45,826 nucleotides of DNA from an uncultured Oscillospiraceae bacterium (GCA_949293315.1 CASFCH010000022.1:1-45826); one strand, 5' to 3'; counted from the first letter of the stretch, positions 8,024 through 16,187 are shown. Notes: generated by a model from the sequence alone, not told the origin. A program made the numbers and translations.

Positions 8024-8427
8024 CTGTTGCCTCCTATCTTCTTTGCACCCGCGATGATCTGTGAGCCGTGATCCGCTTTCATGCGCTCGAACCAGTGAGC
8101 ACCGCGCTGTGCATCGTAGGAGCGGGAATCCGCAGTGTTATAATATTGCGGCGCCGCGTAGGGCGCAGACCAGATGACCCAGCCGCTCCCGATAACAGTC
8201 CCCAGGATCCCACTGTCGTGCAGCGTCCCGGTTTGGAACGGCACATACGGCGAACTGAGGCGTAAAACCTCGCTGTCGATGAAGTTCTGTGCGGCGTTCA
8301 GGCTGGTTGTCATCCCAGGGCCGAATCCCGGGTTCCACTCAAATTTTGCCGTCATCTCTCCGTTCTCTGCCTTGGTGCGCATAATACACCCACGCGGGGT
8401 CTTGACGGTCAATTCCTGCCGTTTCAC
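8020..8427 (-). CDS. Minor capsid protein (Minor_capsid_2 / HK97 gp10-like)
   Basis: 135 residues starting with GTG at 8427, three bases after the preceding stop. The segments VPFQTGTLHDSG and WSAPYAAPQYYN, then RGAHWFERMKADHG, are hallmarks of the Minor_capsid_2 family, which resembles HK97 gp10 and works in the head-tail connection. It is third in the usual set of minor capsid genes. Confidence 0.85.
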   Translation of the reverse strand: MKRQELTVKTPRGCIMRTKAENGEMTAKFEWNPGFGPGMTTSLNAAQNFIDSEVLRLSSPYVPFQTGTLHDSGILGTVIGSGWVIWSAPYAAPQYYNTADSRSYDAQRGAHWFERMKADHGSQIIAGAKKIGGNR

Positions 8428-8430
8428 GTG

Positions 8431-8784
8431 TTATGTCCCCTCAATCTTCCAGTGCTGCAAGGCAGGCGCGCCGCGCCGGTTGTCCCGTACCGCCATGATC
8501 GCAAAACGCTTGTACGGATCAAGCTGGGCGGGGCCTGTAATCGGAACGGACACTTTTCCACGGATGATAATATCACCGGGACGTGCCATAATCTCCCCCC
8601 GTACATTATCGGCCGGGATTCGGACAACCAACGTATCGGCAGCATTCAGCCCGTTACTCCCGGGCGATGCCGCCCTTTTTTCAAACCAGCTTCCCACATA
8701 GTGATACGGCTTCCAGTCGTCCATCCGTGCTTCTGGATTATAGGTTTTGTGGTAGATTGTAATCGGTTCATCCGCTAACAGCAT
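8431..8784 (-). CDS. Minor capsid / head closure-like protein (Minor_capsid_1 / DUF6751-like)
   Basis: 117 residues beginning MLLADEPITIYHKTYNPE, typical of the first minor capsid / head-closure proteins in this phage type. Position between the connector and the Minor_capsid_2-like protein supports a neck role. The start overlaps the end of the upstream gene by 10 bp. Confidence 0.75.
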   Translation of the reverse strand: MLLADEPITIYHKTYNPEARMDDWKPYHYVGSWFEKRAASPGSNGLNAADTLVVRIPADNVRGEIMARPGDIIIRGKVSVPITGPAQLDPYKRFAIMAVRDNRRGAPALQHWKIEGT

Positions 8785-9161
8785 CCGCCCACCCCCTGAT
8801 ACAAGAGATTACACGAATCATCGCCCAGCGCATCGGCAAGGATCGCCCCTGCCGCTGTCTTGACGCTCTGCGCTGCGTCTGAGGCGGAGACATAACTCTC
8901 ACTGTAGCCGTCCGTGTTAACACTGGCGAGGGCCCCTGCACAGCTTTTCCGGCGCCCCCGATCCTGCGCCTGCATCAGATCGGCGATCTGTGCGCAGGCG
9001 TCAGCAATGGCGTCCATGACCTCATCTGGCAGCTTGTGGTGTTTAACGCGGCCAAATGTCAGCCGGTCAATCATCCGAGAGGCCCGAGGGCCCCAGACGG
9101 CATACTCTGCATCCGTCATGGAGCCCCCAAGGCTGATATACTGGTCATAGGTACAATACAT
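8775..9161 (-). CDS. Head-tail connector protein (gp6-like position)
   Basis: About 128 residues from ATG 9161; a GTG one codon upstream is also possible. The ribosome site AGGTGATG lies just upstream. The N-terminus (MYCTYDQYISLGGSMTDAEY), helical middle and C-terminal ILADALGDDSCNLLYQGVGG fit the small connector/adaptor proteins that follow the major capsid gene. It comes after the head fiber gene and before the minor capsid set. Confidence 0.75.
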   Translation of the reverse strand: MYCTYDQYISLGGSMTDAEYAVWGPRASRMIDRLTFGRVKHHKLPDEVMDAIADACAQIADLMQAQDRGRRKSCAGALASVNTDGYSESYVSASDAAQSVKTAAGAILADALGDDSCNLLYQGVGGCC

Positions 9162-9171
9162 CACGCATCAC

Positions 9172-9528
9172 CTACTGATTGGCCATGATCCCCGCGTTTT
9201 TGAGGGCGGTGATCAGGCCGTCAAACTCTGCCTTGGTCGGCGTATCGCCTGCGGCAGCCGCGACGCTGGCAGCCTGTTTGACCAGGCCCAGTGCTGCAGT
9301 GGTGGCCGCCGCCGTGTTGGCGACCTTACCCGCGAGTGCATCTCCAACCGCTTTAGCGTCCGCAGCCTGGCCTGTTTTGGACAGGCTGGCGTCAATCGTC
9401 ACGGTGCTGCCCGAAGAGGCGGGCCAATTCTGCGCCAACTCGTCGATGACCCCCGCAATACTACCAGAGGCCGCCGCTTTGGACGCGATCTTCTGGTGGA
9501 GCGCTTTCAGCGCATCAATGATCTGCAT
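9172..9528 (-). CDS. Head fiber protein (Phage_fiber_2-like)
   Basis: 118 residues, very rich in Ala. The C-terminal region with GLVKQAASVAAAAGDTPTKA, then EFDGLITALKNAGIMAN, is characteristic of phage head fiber proteins related to phi29 Gp8.5, which decorate the capsid surface. The N-terminal half has heptad-like stretches suited to a trimeric fiber. It lies 12 bp after the major capsid gene with its own ribosome site (GAGGGGA). Confidence 0.8.
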   Translation of the reverse strand: MQIIDALKALHQKIASKAAASGSIAGVIDELAQNWPASSGSTVTIDASLSKTGQAADAKAVGDALAGKVANTAAATTAALGLVKQAASVAAAAGDTPTKAEFDGLITALKNAGIMANQ

Positions 9529-9540
9529 ACGATCCCCTCC

Positions 9541-10713
9541 TTATTCCGGGAACTGCACGGACACCGTCTCCGCCTTGCTGGTGACAACAAGCTCGCCGCT
9601 CATCGTGCGCTTACCGGACTTCTTAACCGTATAAGGATAAGTACCGGGGCGCAGATCAAACACCGCCTGACCGGAGGCGTTCGTCTTCTTGATCGCTCCG
9701 TTGACATTCACACGCGCTCCCTCCACGTTGGCGGATTCGTGATCCTGTACGGTAAACGTAGCTGTGTAGGTTGTCACGGGTGTACCTGCCTCAATATACG
9801 CAAACGGGACATTCGCGCGGTCAGGATTCAGGCGTGTGGCCGGATTTGGCAGCGCCCAGCCCATGCGGAACACGACGCGCAGCGCAATCATATCCTGCTG
9901 GGCGAGGTTGTAGACGATCTGCTGAGTCTCCGGGTCCTGAATCACGCCCTCAGTCAGGATCTTGGTGGTGACGTCCTGGCGGATAGAGTAGACGAGCTGG
10001 CTCCAGTTACCCGCGATCATCTGCGCGACGGACGGGTCAAAACTGCCGTTTTCCGGGAAGTACATGGGCGCGCCGTCCAGCCCGTACCGGGTAGCGCCCT
10101 GCATATCCGTGGCAAAGATAGGACGCCCAGCATCATCCTTGATACCGCGCAGTGCGCCGCGTGCGGTCATCGCCGCCATGACGCCGTTGACGGTATATCC
10201 CGACTGTTCCACCTTTGACAGGAGCCCGTTTTCACCCATCAGGGTATCATAGGTGATACCGCCGGAGACGTTGTTCCCGGCCTGCCTCGCGAGCGTGACA
10301 AGGTCGTTCTGCCACTCGACCGGGCGGCCGTTGCCAAAGGCGATCGCGCTGTCCACCTTTGCGCCGATGGCCTCATTGATGCGCGGGGTGATCTCGCCGA
10401 TGATGTCAAAGCTCGAATCGCTCACTACCGCCTCCGGGATGGGGACGATGACAGCGAGCTCGCCCGCCGTCAAATAGACGTTGTCCCACGCCTGATTGGT
10501 CGTCTGCTTGAATCCCGTCTCCCCATTGACCCAGTACGCCATGGGGAGCATGGAGAGTACCGGGACGCGTGTTTGATTGCTCGTCATGTTCGGGAGCCTG
10601 CGTCCCAGCTGCATGACGATGGACTGCTTCGGCGTGTCCTGCATGATGGAATTGACCACCTGCTCATGGATCAGCGCCTCCGCCTGCTGTAGAAGTGTTG
10701 CATTTACCGGCAT
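9541..10713 (-). CDS. Major capsid protein (HK97 fold) with C-terminal Ig-like domain
   Basis: 390 residues. Residues 1 to ~310 read as an HK97-type capsid protein: IVMQLGRRLPNMTSNQTRVP, AYWVNGETG, VIVPIPEAVVSDS, GAKVDSAIAFGNG and RVVFRMGWALPNPATRLN. From about 314 the chain changes to a compact beta domain (TATFTVQDHESANVEGARVN, later GQAVFDLRPGTYPYTVKKSG) of the carboxypeptidase-regulatory/Ig-like kind, probably displayed on the capsid surface. Start ATG 10713 has CAGGAGGT upstream. Scaffold precedes it and head fiber follows, so the capsid would carry two kinds of surface decoration. Confidence 0.93.
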   Translation of the reverse strand: MPVNATLLQQAEALIHEQVVNSIMQDTPKQSIVMQLGRRLPNMTSNQTRVPVLSMLPMAYWVNGETGFKQTTNQAWDNVYLTAGELAVIVPIPEAVVSDSSFDIIGEITPRINEAIGAKVDSAIAFGNGRPVEWQNDLVTLARQAGNNVSGGITYDTLMGENGLLSKVEQSGYTVNGVMAAMTARGALRGIKDDAGRPIFATDMQGATRYGLDGAPMYFPENGSFDPSVAQMIAGNWSQLVYSIRQDVTTKILTEGVIQDPETQQIVYNLAQQDMIALRVVFRMGWALPNPATRLNPDRANVPFAYIEAGTPVTTYTATFTVQDHESANVEGARVNVNGAIKKTNASGQAVFDLRPGTYPYTVKKSGKRTMSGELVVTSKAETVSVQFPE

Positions 10714-10733
10714 ATAGAATTACCTCCTGAATT

Positions 10734-11264
10734 TTAGTTTGAATTTCCGAACGCCGCCCGAAGCGCTGCGTTCGCCTGGTCTTTTGCAGTACCGCCAGCC
10801 GGTGTGCCCTCTGCCTTACCGGAGAAGCGTGGCGGGGTCTGCTCGCTCAAAAACGCGCCGGGGTCGTTCGCTTTGTACGCCTTGACATAATCATCAAACC
10901 CCATTACTTTGCCGTCCTGAACGGGTAGTTCCTTGGCGGCCAGATCAGCCAAAAACGCCTTTTTTGCGCTCTCGCTGGAAAACTTGAGCCCGGCAGCCTG
11001 TTCCTTGAGGGCATATTCGCGCTCAAGCGCCTGGATTTTGTTGTCGGCGTCTGTCTGGGCCTGCGCCGCCTTGCTCTTCCACTCGGGATCATATCCCTCC
11101 AACTTTTTGTTGGCATCGTTCAGACGCTGCTGGAGGTCGTCCCGTGCCGCCGTCAGTGTGGCGATCGTCTGCTTCTGCTTTTCGACGTCCGCGCCGTGCA
11201 TCTGGATAATTTTATCCACCTGATCGTCCGGCAGATTCATGGATTTCAAATCTTCTCGTTTCAT
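10734..11264 (-). CDS. Capsid scaffolding protein
   Basis: About 176 residues from ATG 11264 (MKREDLKSMNLPDDQVDKI), where AAGGT gives a ribosome site; the longer upstream frame is not supported. The protein is mainly a charged coiled coil (about 25-85) followed by FSSESAKKAFLADLAAKELP and a Gly/Ala-rich tail, typical of phage minor structural GP20 / scaffold proteins just upstream of the major capsid gene. It would guide procapsid assembly and then leave or be cut. Confidence 0.88.
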   Translation of the reverse strand: MKREDLKSMNLPDDQVDKIIQMHGADVEKQKQTIATLTAARDDLQQRLNDANKKLEGYDPEWKSKAAQAQTDADNKIQALEREYALKEQAAGLKFSSESAKKAFLADLAAKELPVQDGKVMGFDDYVKAYKANDPGAFLSEQTPPRFSGKAEGTPAGGTAKDQANAALRAAFGNSN

Positions 11265-11356
11265 GGTGTACCTTTCTGTCCTACGCTTTTTTACGTGGGT
11301 CGCATCCACCTGGCTGGTCGAGTTTTACGCCGTCCCGGGGCAAATTTTTGTATAAC

Positions 11357-11384
11357 AAAAAGGACCGCCAAACGGCAGCCCTTT
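11357..11384 (-). terminator. Likely intrinsic terminator after the 58-residue gene
   Basis: On the minus strand AAAGG...GCCG pairs with CGGTCCTTT around a short loop, with a three-base bulge, and is followed by further T. The hairpin is less perfect than the others in this operon. Confidence 0.5.
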
Positions 11385-11396
11385 GAGCTATTAGGA

Positions 11397-11573
11397 TTAT
11401 TCCATCGTGAAATATTCGCTATCCTTGTCGATATCAATGACGTACTTTACATCGACATCGATATCTGCTTTCAAGGTACCTCGAACGGTCATCACCCCTT
11501 CGGCGGATATGTATATATCCTTCACCTTGAGATCACCCAGCGGTTCTAAATTGATTTTAATCTTATTTTTCAT
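11397..11573 (-). CDS. Small hypothetical protein between terminators
   Basis: 58 residues from the ATG at 11573, which has the best spacing to AGGAG; an ATG at 11579 is the alternative. The protein (MKNKIKINLEPLGDLKVKDI, later DIDVDVKYVIDI) is beta-rich and acidic, and I do not recognise a family. It lies between a strong terminator upstream and a weaker one downstream, next to the zinc-ribbon gene after the MuF toxin-like protein. It could be a second accessory or immunity protein. No promoter of its own is evident. Confidence 0.6.
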   Translation of the reverse strand: MKNKIKINLEPLGDLKVKDIYISAEGVMTVRGTLKADIDVDVKYVIDIDKDSEYFTME

Positions 11574-11597
11574 TCTCATGTCTCCTCGAACCCGCGA

Positions 11598-11630
11598 AAA
11601 AACCACCCCGATTTTGAATCGAAGTGGTTT
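11598..11630 (-). terminator. Intrinsic terminator after the zinc-ribbon gene
   Basis: On the minus strand CCACTTCGAT pairs with ATCGGGGTGG, with two G-T wobbles that only exist in the minus-strand RNA, followed by six T. It overlaps the end of the zinc-ribbon gene region and closes its transcript. Confidence 0.85.
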
Positions 11631-11901
11631 AAAATTGAGGGATATCTAATCCTTCCGGGAATTTTACTCTTGAAAAATTTGCGCTTTTCCCACAATGAGG
11701 GCACGTGAGTAGCGCAAAACCGATGCGATCCACACCACAACGCGTTATTATATTTAATGCAGCTTCGTGGCAAGAGGGGCATTCAATTAAAGCAGCGCTG
11801 TCATCGAAATAGCGTTCGAGAAGCGGAATCCATTCGGTCAGATCACTTGCTAAATCCAGTTTTACGCCGGTATTCATCCCACCAGTGCTGTTCGGAATCA
11901 T
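11629..11901 (-). CDS. Small zinc-ribbon protein, candidate immunity protein of the MuF toxin
   Basis: 90 residues. Two CxxC knuckles, CPSC near 41-44 and CPHC near 67-70, indicate a zinc ribbon. The N-terminus includes DLTEWIPLLERYFDDSAAL. I do not recognise the family. The gene overlaps the end of the MuF-type gene by 59 bp, is AT-richer than the capsid genes, and has a separate promoter within the MuF coding region and a terminator right after it. This arrangement, expression independent of the late operon directly behind a toxin-like domain, is what an immunity gene needs in a lysogen. That role is inference. Confidence 0.65.
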   Translation of the reverse strand: MIPNSTGGMNTGVKLDLASDLTEWIPLLERYFDDSAALIECPSCHEAALNIITRCGVDRIGFALLTCPHCGKSANFSRVKFPEGLDIPQF

Positions 11902-13411
11902 ATGCCTCTCGCTCCCTTCTCGTAAGCTCTTCTACCGATTGTATTGTACCACTTTCACGTACTTGTTTCAAGTGCGTAAATTCATGCCCTAACGTCTTTA
12001 TCAATTCTTCACGGCTTGAAAATGCAGCCGGATACAGCTGAATAACACTTCCGTCAGGATAAGTATATCCCATCCAACGCGAATCTCCAATCAAGGTTTT
12101 ATCCCGAATGATTTTAATTTTGGTGCCATCCAAATTGATATCCATATCTTTTACCAGGCCTCTCACATGCTTTAGGCTCATTCTTTCCTCGAGAACAGCA
12201 TATGCACCTGTATTGTGTGCTTTTCGATACTGATTTTCTGCCGCCAGTTTATTAGCTTTTTTCGCCTGCGCCGCCGCCCTGCTCGCCTGACTGTGCCCGA
12301 ACCCGGCCACGCGGTGGCGGATATTGTCCTCACGCAGGCCGGTCTTATCGAGGAAGTCCTTCTGCTTTGCGCGCCACTGGGCGAGCTTGACACTGGTGCG
12401 AGTGGTGTCCACCCCTGCGGCCTCCTCTGCGAGATACTGCCGCTTGTATGCCCGGATATTGCGCTCGAGTGATCGCTGGTACTGTGACGCCTCGTAGCGC
12501 GTCATAGTCTTGCCGTTGTAGGTGATTTCCTTGCGGTTCATTCGGTCAAGATCGGCACCCGTGTAGTTGGGTCGAGATAGGCCCTCGAAAAACGGGTAAA
12601 AATTATGCCGGCAATTCCAGCCGCACAACCCTGCGCCCGTGCCGTACCCTGTCGCACTAAATGGCGGGTATTTGGACGACTTGCCCGACCGGCTGTAGAT
12701 CTTGCCCTGCCACGCTGCGTGGGATGGACGCGCGCCGGAGTGAGCTGTCACCTCAACGAGATCGCACTCCATCTCATCCATCCGGGCGATCTGGAGCTTA
12801 GCCGCCGTCTGGTTGACACCTGTCAATAGGGCGCGCCGTGTGGCGACCTCCAGGGTGTCGCTGTGCCCGGAAGGATACAGGATCGCCTTGATCCCCTCCT
12901 TGGCCAGCGCGTCCACCGTGCGGCGGAGGACAGTCTGATAATCAAATGCACCGGATGACACTTGCAGCCAAGCACGATCCAGTGCGCGCTCAAACTGCTG
13001 CGTGGCCGTGTTGGCCGTTGTGGCGGTGATATTGGTAAATGTCCCGGCCGTCTGCTGGTATCCTGCATTGAGTAGATTGAGCAGAGCGGGATTATCGTTG
13101 ATGGAGCCCGGCGAGAGACCGGCGGCCGCATAGATCGCGTCGTCGGAGAGCAGCGCCTCCGTCCCCGCCTCCTGCAAGAGCTTACGGATTTCCGCCTGTG
13201 TCCTGCCGGTCATATTGGCCAGCCGGGCGACGATCTCCTTACGGATCAGCTGCGTCTGCTCGAGCCGCCATGCCTGATAGGATGCCGTGTCCGTCAGGCC
13301 GTCCATTTTGGAGATCCGACGCGCCATATCTTTCAAAATGCTGTCCTCGACATCCTGAAAGAGCTGAACAACCGTATCCGGAAGGTGTTCGAGATATTCT
13401 GGTGAGAGCAT
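11843..13411 (-). CDS. MuF-type minor capsid protein (Phage_min_cap2-like) with C-terminal HExxH metallopeptidase domain
   Basis: 522 residues. The first ~330 match phage minor capsid protein 2/MuF: LVEVTAHSGARPSHAAWQGK, the YPPFSATGYGTGAGLCGWNC segment and the LERNIRAYKRQYL helix. After a helical linker (about 330-395), the last ~120 residues form a different domain with DGSVIQLYPAAFSS and GHEFTHLKQ. HEFTH (476-480) is a zinc-metallopeptidase HExxH motif, and Glu residues about 20-30 further on (EREAYDSEQ) could give the third ligand. The DNA of this domain is clearly AT-richer than the rest of the gene. MuF proteins with exchangeable C-terminal toxins are known in temperate phages, and this fits. 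The start overlaps the portal stop (TAATG). Confidence 0.88.
   Translation of the reverse strand: MLSPEYLEHLPDTVVQLFQDVEDSILKDMARRISKMDGLTDTASYQAWRLEQTQLIRKEIVARLANMTGRTQAEIRKLLQEAGTEALLSDDAIYAAAGLSPGSINDNPALLNLLNAGYQQTAGTFTNITATTANTATQQFERALDRAWLQVSSGAFDYQTVLRRTVDALAKEGIKAILYPSGHSDTLEVATRRALLTGVNQTAAKLQIARMDEMECDLVEVTAHSGARPSHAAWQGKIYSRSGKSSKYPPFSATGYGTGAGLCGWNCRHNFYPFFEGLSRPNYTGADLDRMNRKEITYNGKTMTRYEASQYQRSLERNIRAYKRQYLAEEAAGVDTTRTSVKLAQWRAKQKDFLDKTGLREDNIRHRVAGFGHSQASRAAAQAKKANKLAAENQYRKAHNTGAYAVLEERMSLKHVRGLVKDMDINLDGTKIKIIRDKTLIGDSRWMGYTYPDGSVIQLYPAAFSSREELIKTLGHEFTHLKQVRESGTIQSVEELTRREREAYDSEQHWWDEYRRKTGFSK
11943..11971 (-). promoter_or_regulatory. Promoter inside the MuF gene for the zinc-ribbon gene
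   Basis: On the minus strand TTGAAA (11971-11966) and TACAAT (11948-11943) are separated by exactly 17 bases. It lies about 40 bp upstream of the zinc-ribbon start. The spacer and -10 contain two GTAC tetramers 13 bp apart, close to but not the same as the 12-bp spacing of the repressor operators. Confidence 0.65.
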
Positions 13412-14985
13412 TACATAGCCCCCTCAATCAACTCACGCGCTTGCGCCTTGGATATGCCGATTGCGGTTGAGATGATATTCACGCCCTGCCCCAGCGTTAT
13501 CGCACCAGAAGCGTACTGTCCCATGACGTTTATCAGTGCCTGTGTCTGTACACCGTTGAGCGATTTTCCTGTTTCGGTCGTCACATTATCCCCCCCCTGA
13601 GACCCGGTATCGTCAAACATCAGAGACGGCCCGGAGGAACTCTCCATCTGTGCCTCTGTCACAGCCGCGCGGGCCTCCTCCTCGCTCATGCCGCGCCAGT
13701 CTTTGTTATATCTCCACTTGGGCACAAATCCATTCAGCGCGTCGTCCTTGTCCTGTTGGCGCTGTGCCTCCTCATCTTGTAGGACGCCGTCATGCCAGTT
13801 ATATGCGATCTCATATGTCCCAGCCGGCGCAAGCTGATAGAGCGTAGCCAGCTTGTCCATGGCGTAGATCAGGTCATCCAGGGCATTTTGTAAAGCTCTT
13901 TGGATGTCCGACACTGCCGAATAGCTCCGCTGCTTGCTGATCTTCAGCTCCGTGGCTGTCTTTTCGACTGTGGAGGGGTCGGAGATAGTCCCATAGGCCA
14001 ACGAGCACTGGAACTCAATCTTTTTCAGGATTGAATCCAGGCCAGAGATATAGGAGCCGTCCCGCAGCGTCGGGGTGAAGGCGTGATAAAAATCCGTTCC
14101 GCCGATTTTGGATTGTTCCAGCGTCCGGCGGTAGAGCCGTTGCTCCCTCCGATCCATATTGACCGAACCGTCCTGATTCGTGCGGACCGCACTGGCGGCG
14201 ACATCAATCGCCATCTGCCCGCCGTCGTATTCCCACATCAGGCGGCCATACTGTTCATCCGCATCCCGAATGGCGTCAACTGCGTTCGCAAACACCGACA
14301 CGCCCAGCGGCGAATGCCGGTCCTTGTTGTTCGCCAACGGGATTTTGAAATATGCAAAGAGCGGGCGGTCAATTCCAGAGATCTCGGCCTCAGGAGCGAT
14401 ATCTGCCCACTCTGGAACAGCAGTCAATGGTATTTCCCCACCCAGAGCCGCAATGCTGTTGGATTGGAAGGCCTTGTTCTGGATGGTTTCCTTGTCCTGT
14501 ATAAATTCATGCCGTTCCACACGGGTATAAATCTTTCCGCTGCGGGTGATCTGATCGGTAAAAATTGCGCCGGTCAGCCGCCCGGATGTATCAAAGGCAG
14601 TGGGAAAGAAGCAGTCCGCCTGCACGACATCAATCACAATCCCTCCACCGCTGACATACGGCTTAAAAACCGCGCCGCCGAGCGCACAGGCGTACTCGAC
14701 GTATTCCCGCATCCGGCCTTGGAATGGTTCAAACTGTCCCCTGATCCAATCCGCTCTTGCACCACCGGTCAAATTGATCTCCGACTCCACCACGACCAAC
14801 CGGGCGAATTCTGAGGCGATAGAAGCGGGCAGCCGCAAAGAACCACCGCTTCCGATCCCCTCGTACATCTTCGCCCAGAGGGCAATCATATTTTCCATCC
14901 GTGGAGAGATCGTCAGGCTTGTGTTTTCCTGACCCATCAGCTTCAGGATCGTCGATTTGATCCATTGGAGCATTTTCTCAAACAT
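13411..14985 (-). CDS. Portal protein (SPP1 Gp6-like)
   Basis: 524 residues from ATG 14985, which overlaps the terminase stop (TAATG) and has GGGGGTG upstream; an upstream in-frame extension is not supported. Features of the family: GGSLRLPASIASEFARLVVV near the N-terminus, YVEYACALGGAVFKPYVSGG, the DRHSPLGVSVFANAVDAIRD helix, and the tail part YEIAYNWHDGVLQDEEAQRQ. It forms the dodecameric ring through which DNA enters and leaves the head. The C-terminal segment (GQYASGAITLGQGVNIISTA) is common in phages of this group. Confidence 0.95.
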   Translation of the reverse strand: MFEKMLQWIKSTILKLMGQENTSLTISPRMENMIALWAKMYEGIGSGGSLRLPASIASEFARLVVVESEINLTGGARADWIRGQFEPFQGRMREYVEYACALGGAVFKPYVSGGGIVIDVVQADCFFPTAFDTSGRLTGAIFTDQITRSGKIYTRVERHEFIQDKETIQNKAFQSNSIAALGGEIPLTAVPEWADIAPEAEISGIDRPLFAYFKIPLANNKDRHSPLGVSVFANAVDAIRDADEQYGRLMWEYDGGQMAIDVAASAVRTNQDGSVNMDRREQRLYRRTLEQSKIGGTDFYHAFTPTLRDGSYISGLDSILKKIEFQCSLAYGTISDPSTVEKTATELKISKQRSYSAVSDIQRALQNALDDLIYAMDKLATLYQLAPAGTYEIAYNWHDGVLQDEEAQRQQDKDDALNGFVPKWRYNKDWRGMSEEEARAAVTEAQMESSSGPSLMFDDTGSQGGDNVTTETGKSLNGVQTQALINVMGQYASGAITLGQGVNIISTAIGISKAQARELIEGAM

Positions 14986-16187
14986 TACCGCACCCCCTTC
15001 CAATCGGCCCAGCGGTATTCACGGGCCAGAATTGTATATACAAAATACCGGATGTCATCCATTGCGTGGTCGTTCTCTTTGACCACCTTGTCCTCTTTAG
15101 CCTTATCGTCCCAGCAATACGCCCGGAACTCGTCGATGGATGCCTTGCAGGAGGAACCGATCAGCACTTTCCCCGCATTGAGCAGGGACGCCGTTGTCCT
15201 GATCCCGTCAAGTACGTCGTTATCCGCGGCGACGACCTGATATTTACCGTGCCGCCGAATCGTCTCAATAAAGGAAGCGGCAGACGGATCAACCACCACG
15301 TACCGGATATATCGCCCCTCAGTCAGTCGCTCCAACTCAGCGTAGTGCTCCTCGTCCGTGCGCTGCCTGAGCTCCTTTCGGCTGTTATAGTAACTTTCTT
15401 TGATGCGGATTGCCCGGTCATGTCCTACACACCACAATCCCATACTGCACGGGTTATGCGTGCCGTAGTCGATTGACACGTAAAAGCTGCCCATCATCCC
15501 GTCCGTCTGGCCCGAATAGATATACCGATCAGGATCAGCGGCAAAGAACGGATAGACAAGGCCGTTGGCAATTGCCCAGTTACCGAGGATGTACCGGTCA
15601 TAATACACTGTGCCGGCATACTCCATTTTGAGAGCCGTCACAACATCATCCGGGAGCACGCCGTCATCGATCACGTATTTCTGCTGGTAGATGTCTGCGT
15701 CACTGTCCAGAAAGGTCTTGAACCAATGGAGGGGGCTGTCAGGGTTACACGTGCCGTCAAAGTGAGAGTGGCGACAACGTAAGCGGGATTTAAGCATCTG
15801 GAAAACTTCTTCGCTCCACGTAGTTACCTCATCACCATAGACATACTCGAACGTCGCGCCTTGAATCCTTGCCATGTGCTTTTTATTATCTGCGCCGAGT
15901 GCATACACCTTTTTCCCGAACAAACGGACGGTGTTATCGCTGCCGATATTGCCCACCAAGTCAGGCCCCCACAGCTCGCGCATAGGGTCCAAAATGTTTC
16001 TTTCCAGTGTGCCCTTGGTATTCCCCAGCAGCACAATCAAACCTTCGCCTTTGGATTTGATAATCCGCTTGGGAATCGTCACAGCCATATCCACAAATGA
16101 CTTTCCTGATCCAGTAGCACCAATCTTGACGTTCCACCGGTGGTTACAGTGCCTAAGGTATTCTTTTTGCTTCTCAGTCAATGACAT
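14985..16187 (-). CDS. terL: Terminase large subunit
   Basis: 400 residues from ATG 16187 (MSLTEKQKEYLRHCNHRWNV). Walker A is GATGSGKS at 23-30 and the Walker B-like acidic pair is in FEYVYGDEVTTW. The RNase H-like nuclease domain is marked by VSIDYGTHNP, RYVVVDPSAASF and NDHAMDDIRYFVY, giving the usual acidic residues. It pumps DNA into the prohead and cuts the concatemer. The start overlaps the small subunit gene by 14 bp. Confidence 0.95.
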   Translation of the reverse strand: MSLTEKQKEYLRHCNHRWNVKIGATGSGKSFVDMAVTIPKRIIKSKGEGLIVLLGNTKGTLERNILDPMRELWGPDLVGNIGSDNTVRLFGKKVYALGADNKKHMARIQGATFEYVYGDEVTTWSEEVFQMLKSRLRCRHSHFDGTCNPDSPLHWFKTFLDSDADIYQQKYVIDDGVLPDDVVTALKMEYAGTVYYDRYILGNWAIANGLVYPFFAADPDRYIYSGQTDGMMGSFYVSIDYGTHNPCSMGLWCVGHDRAIRIKESYYNSRKELRQRTDEEHYAELERLTEGRYIRYVVVDPSAASFIETIRRHGKYQVVAADNDVLDGIRTTASLLNAGKVLIGSSCKASIDEFRAYCWDDKAKEDKVVKENDHAMDDIRYFVYTILAREYRWADWKGVR

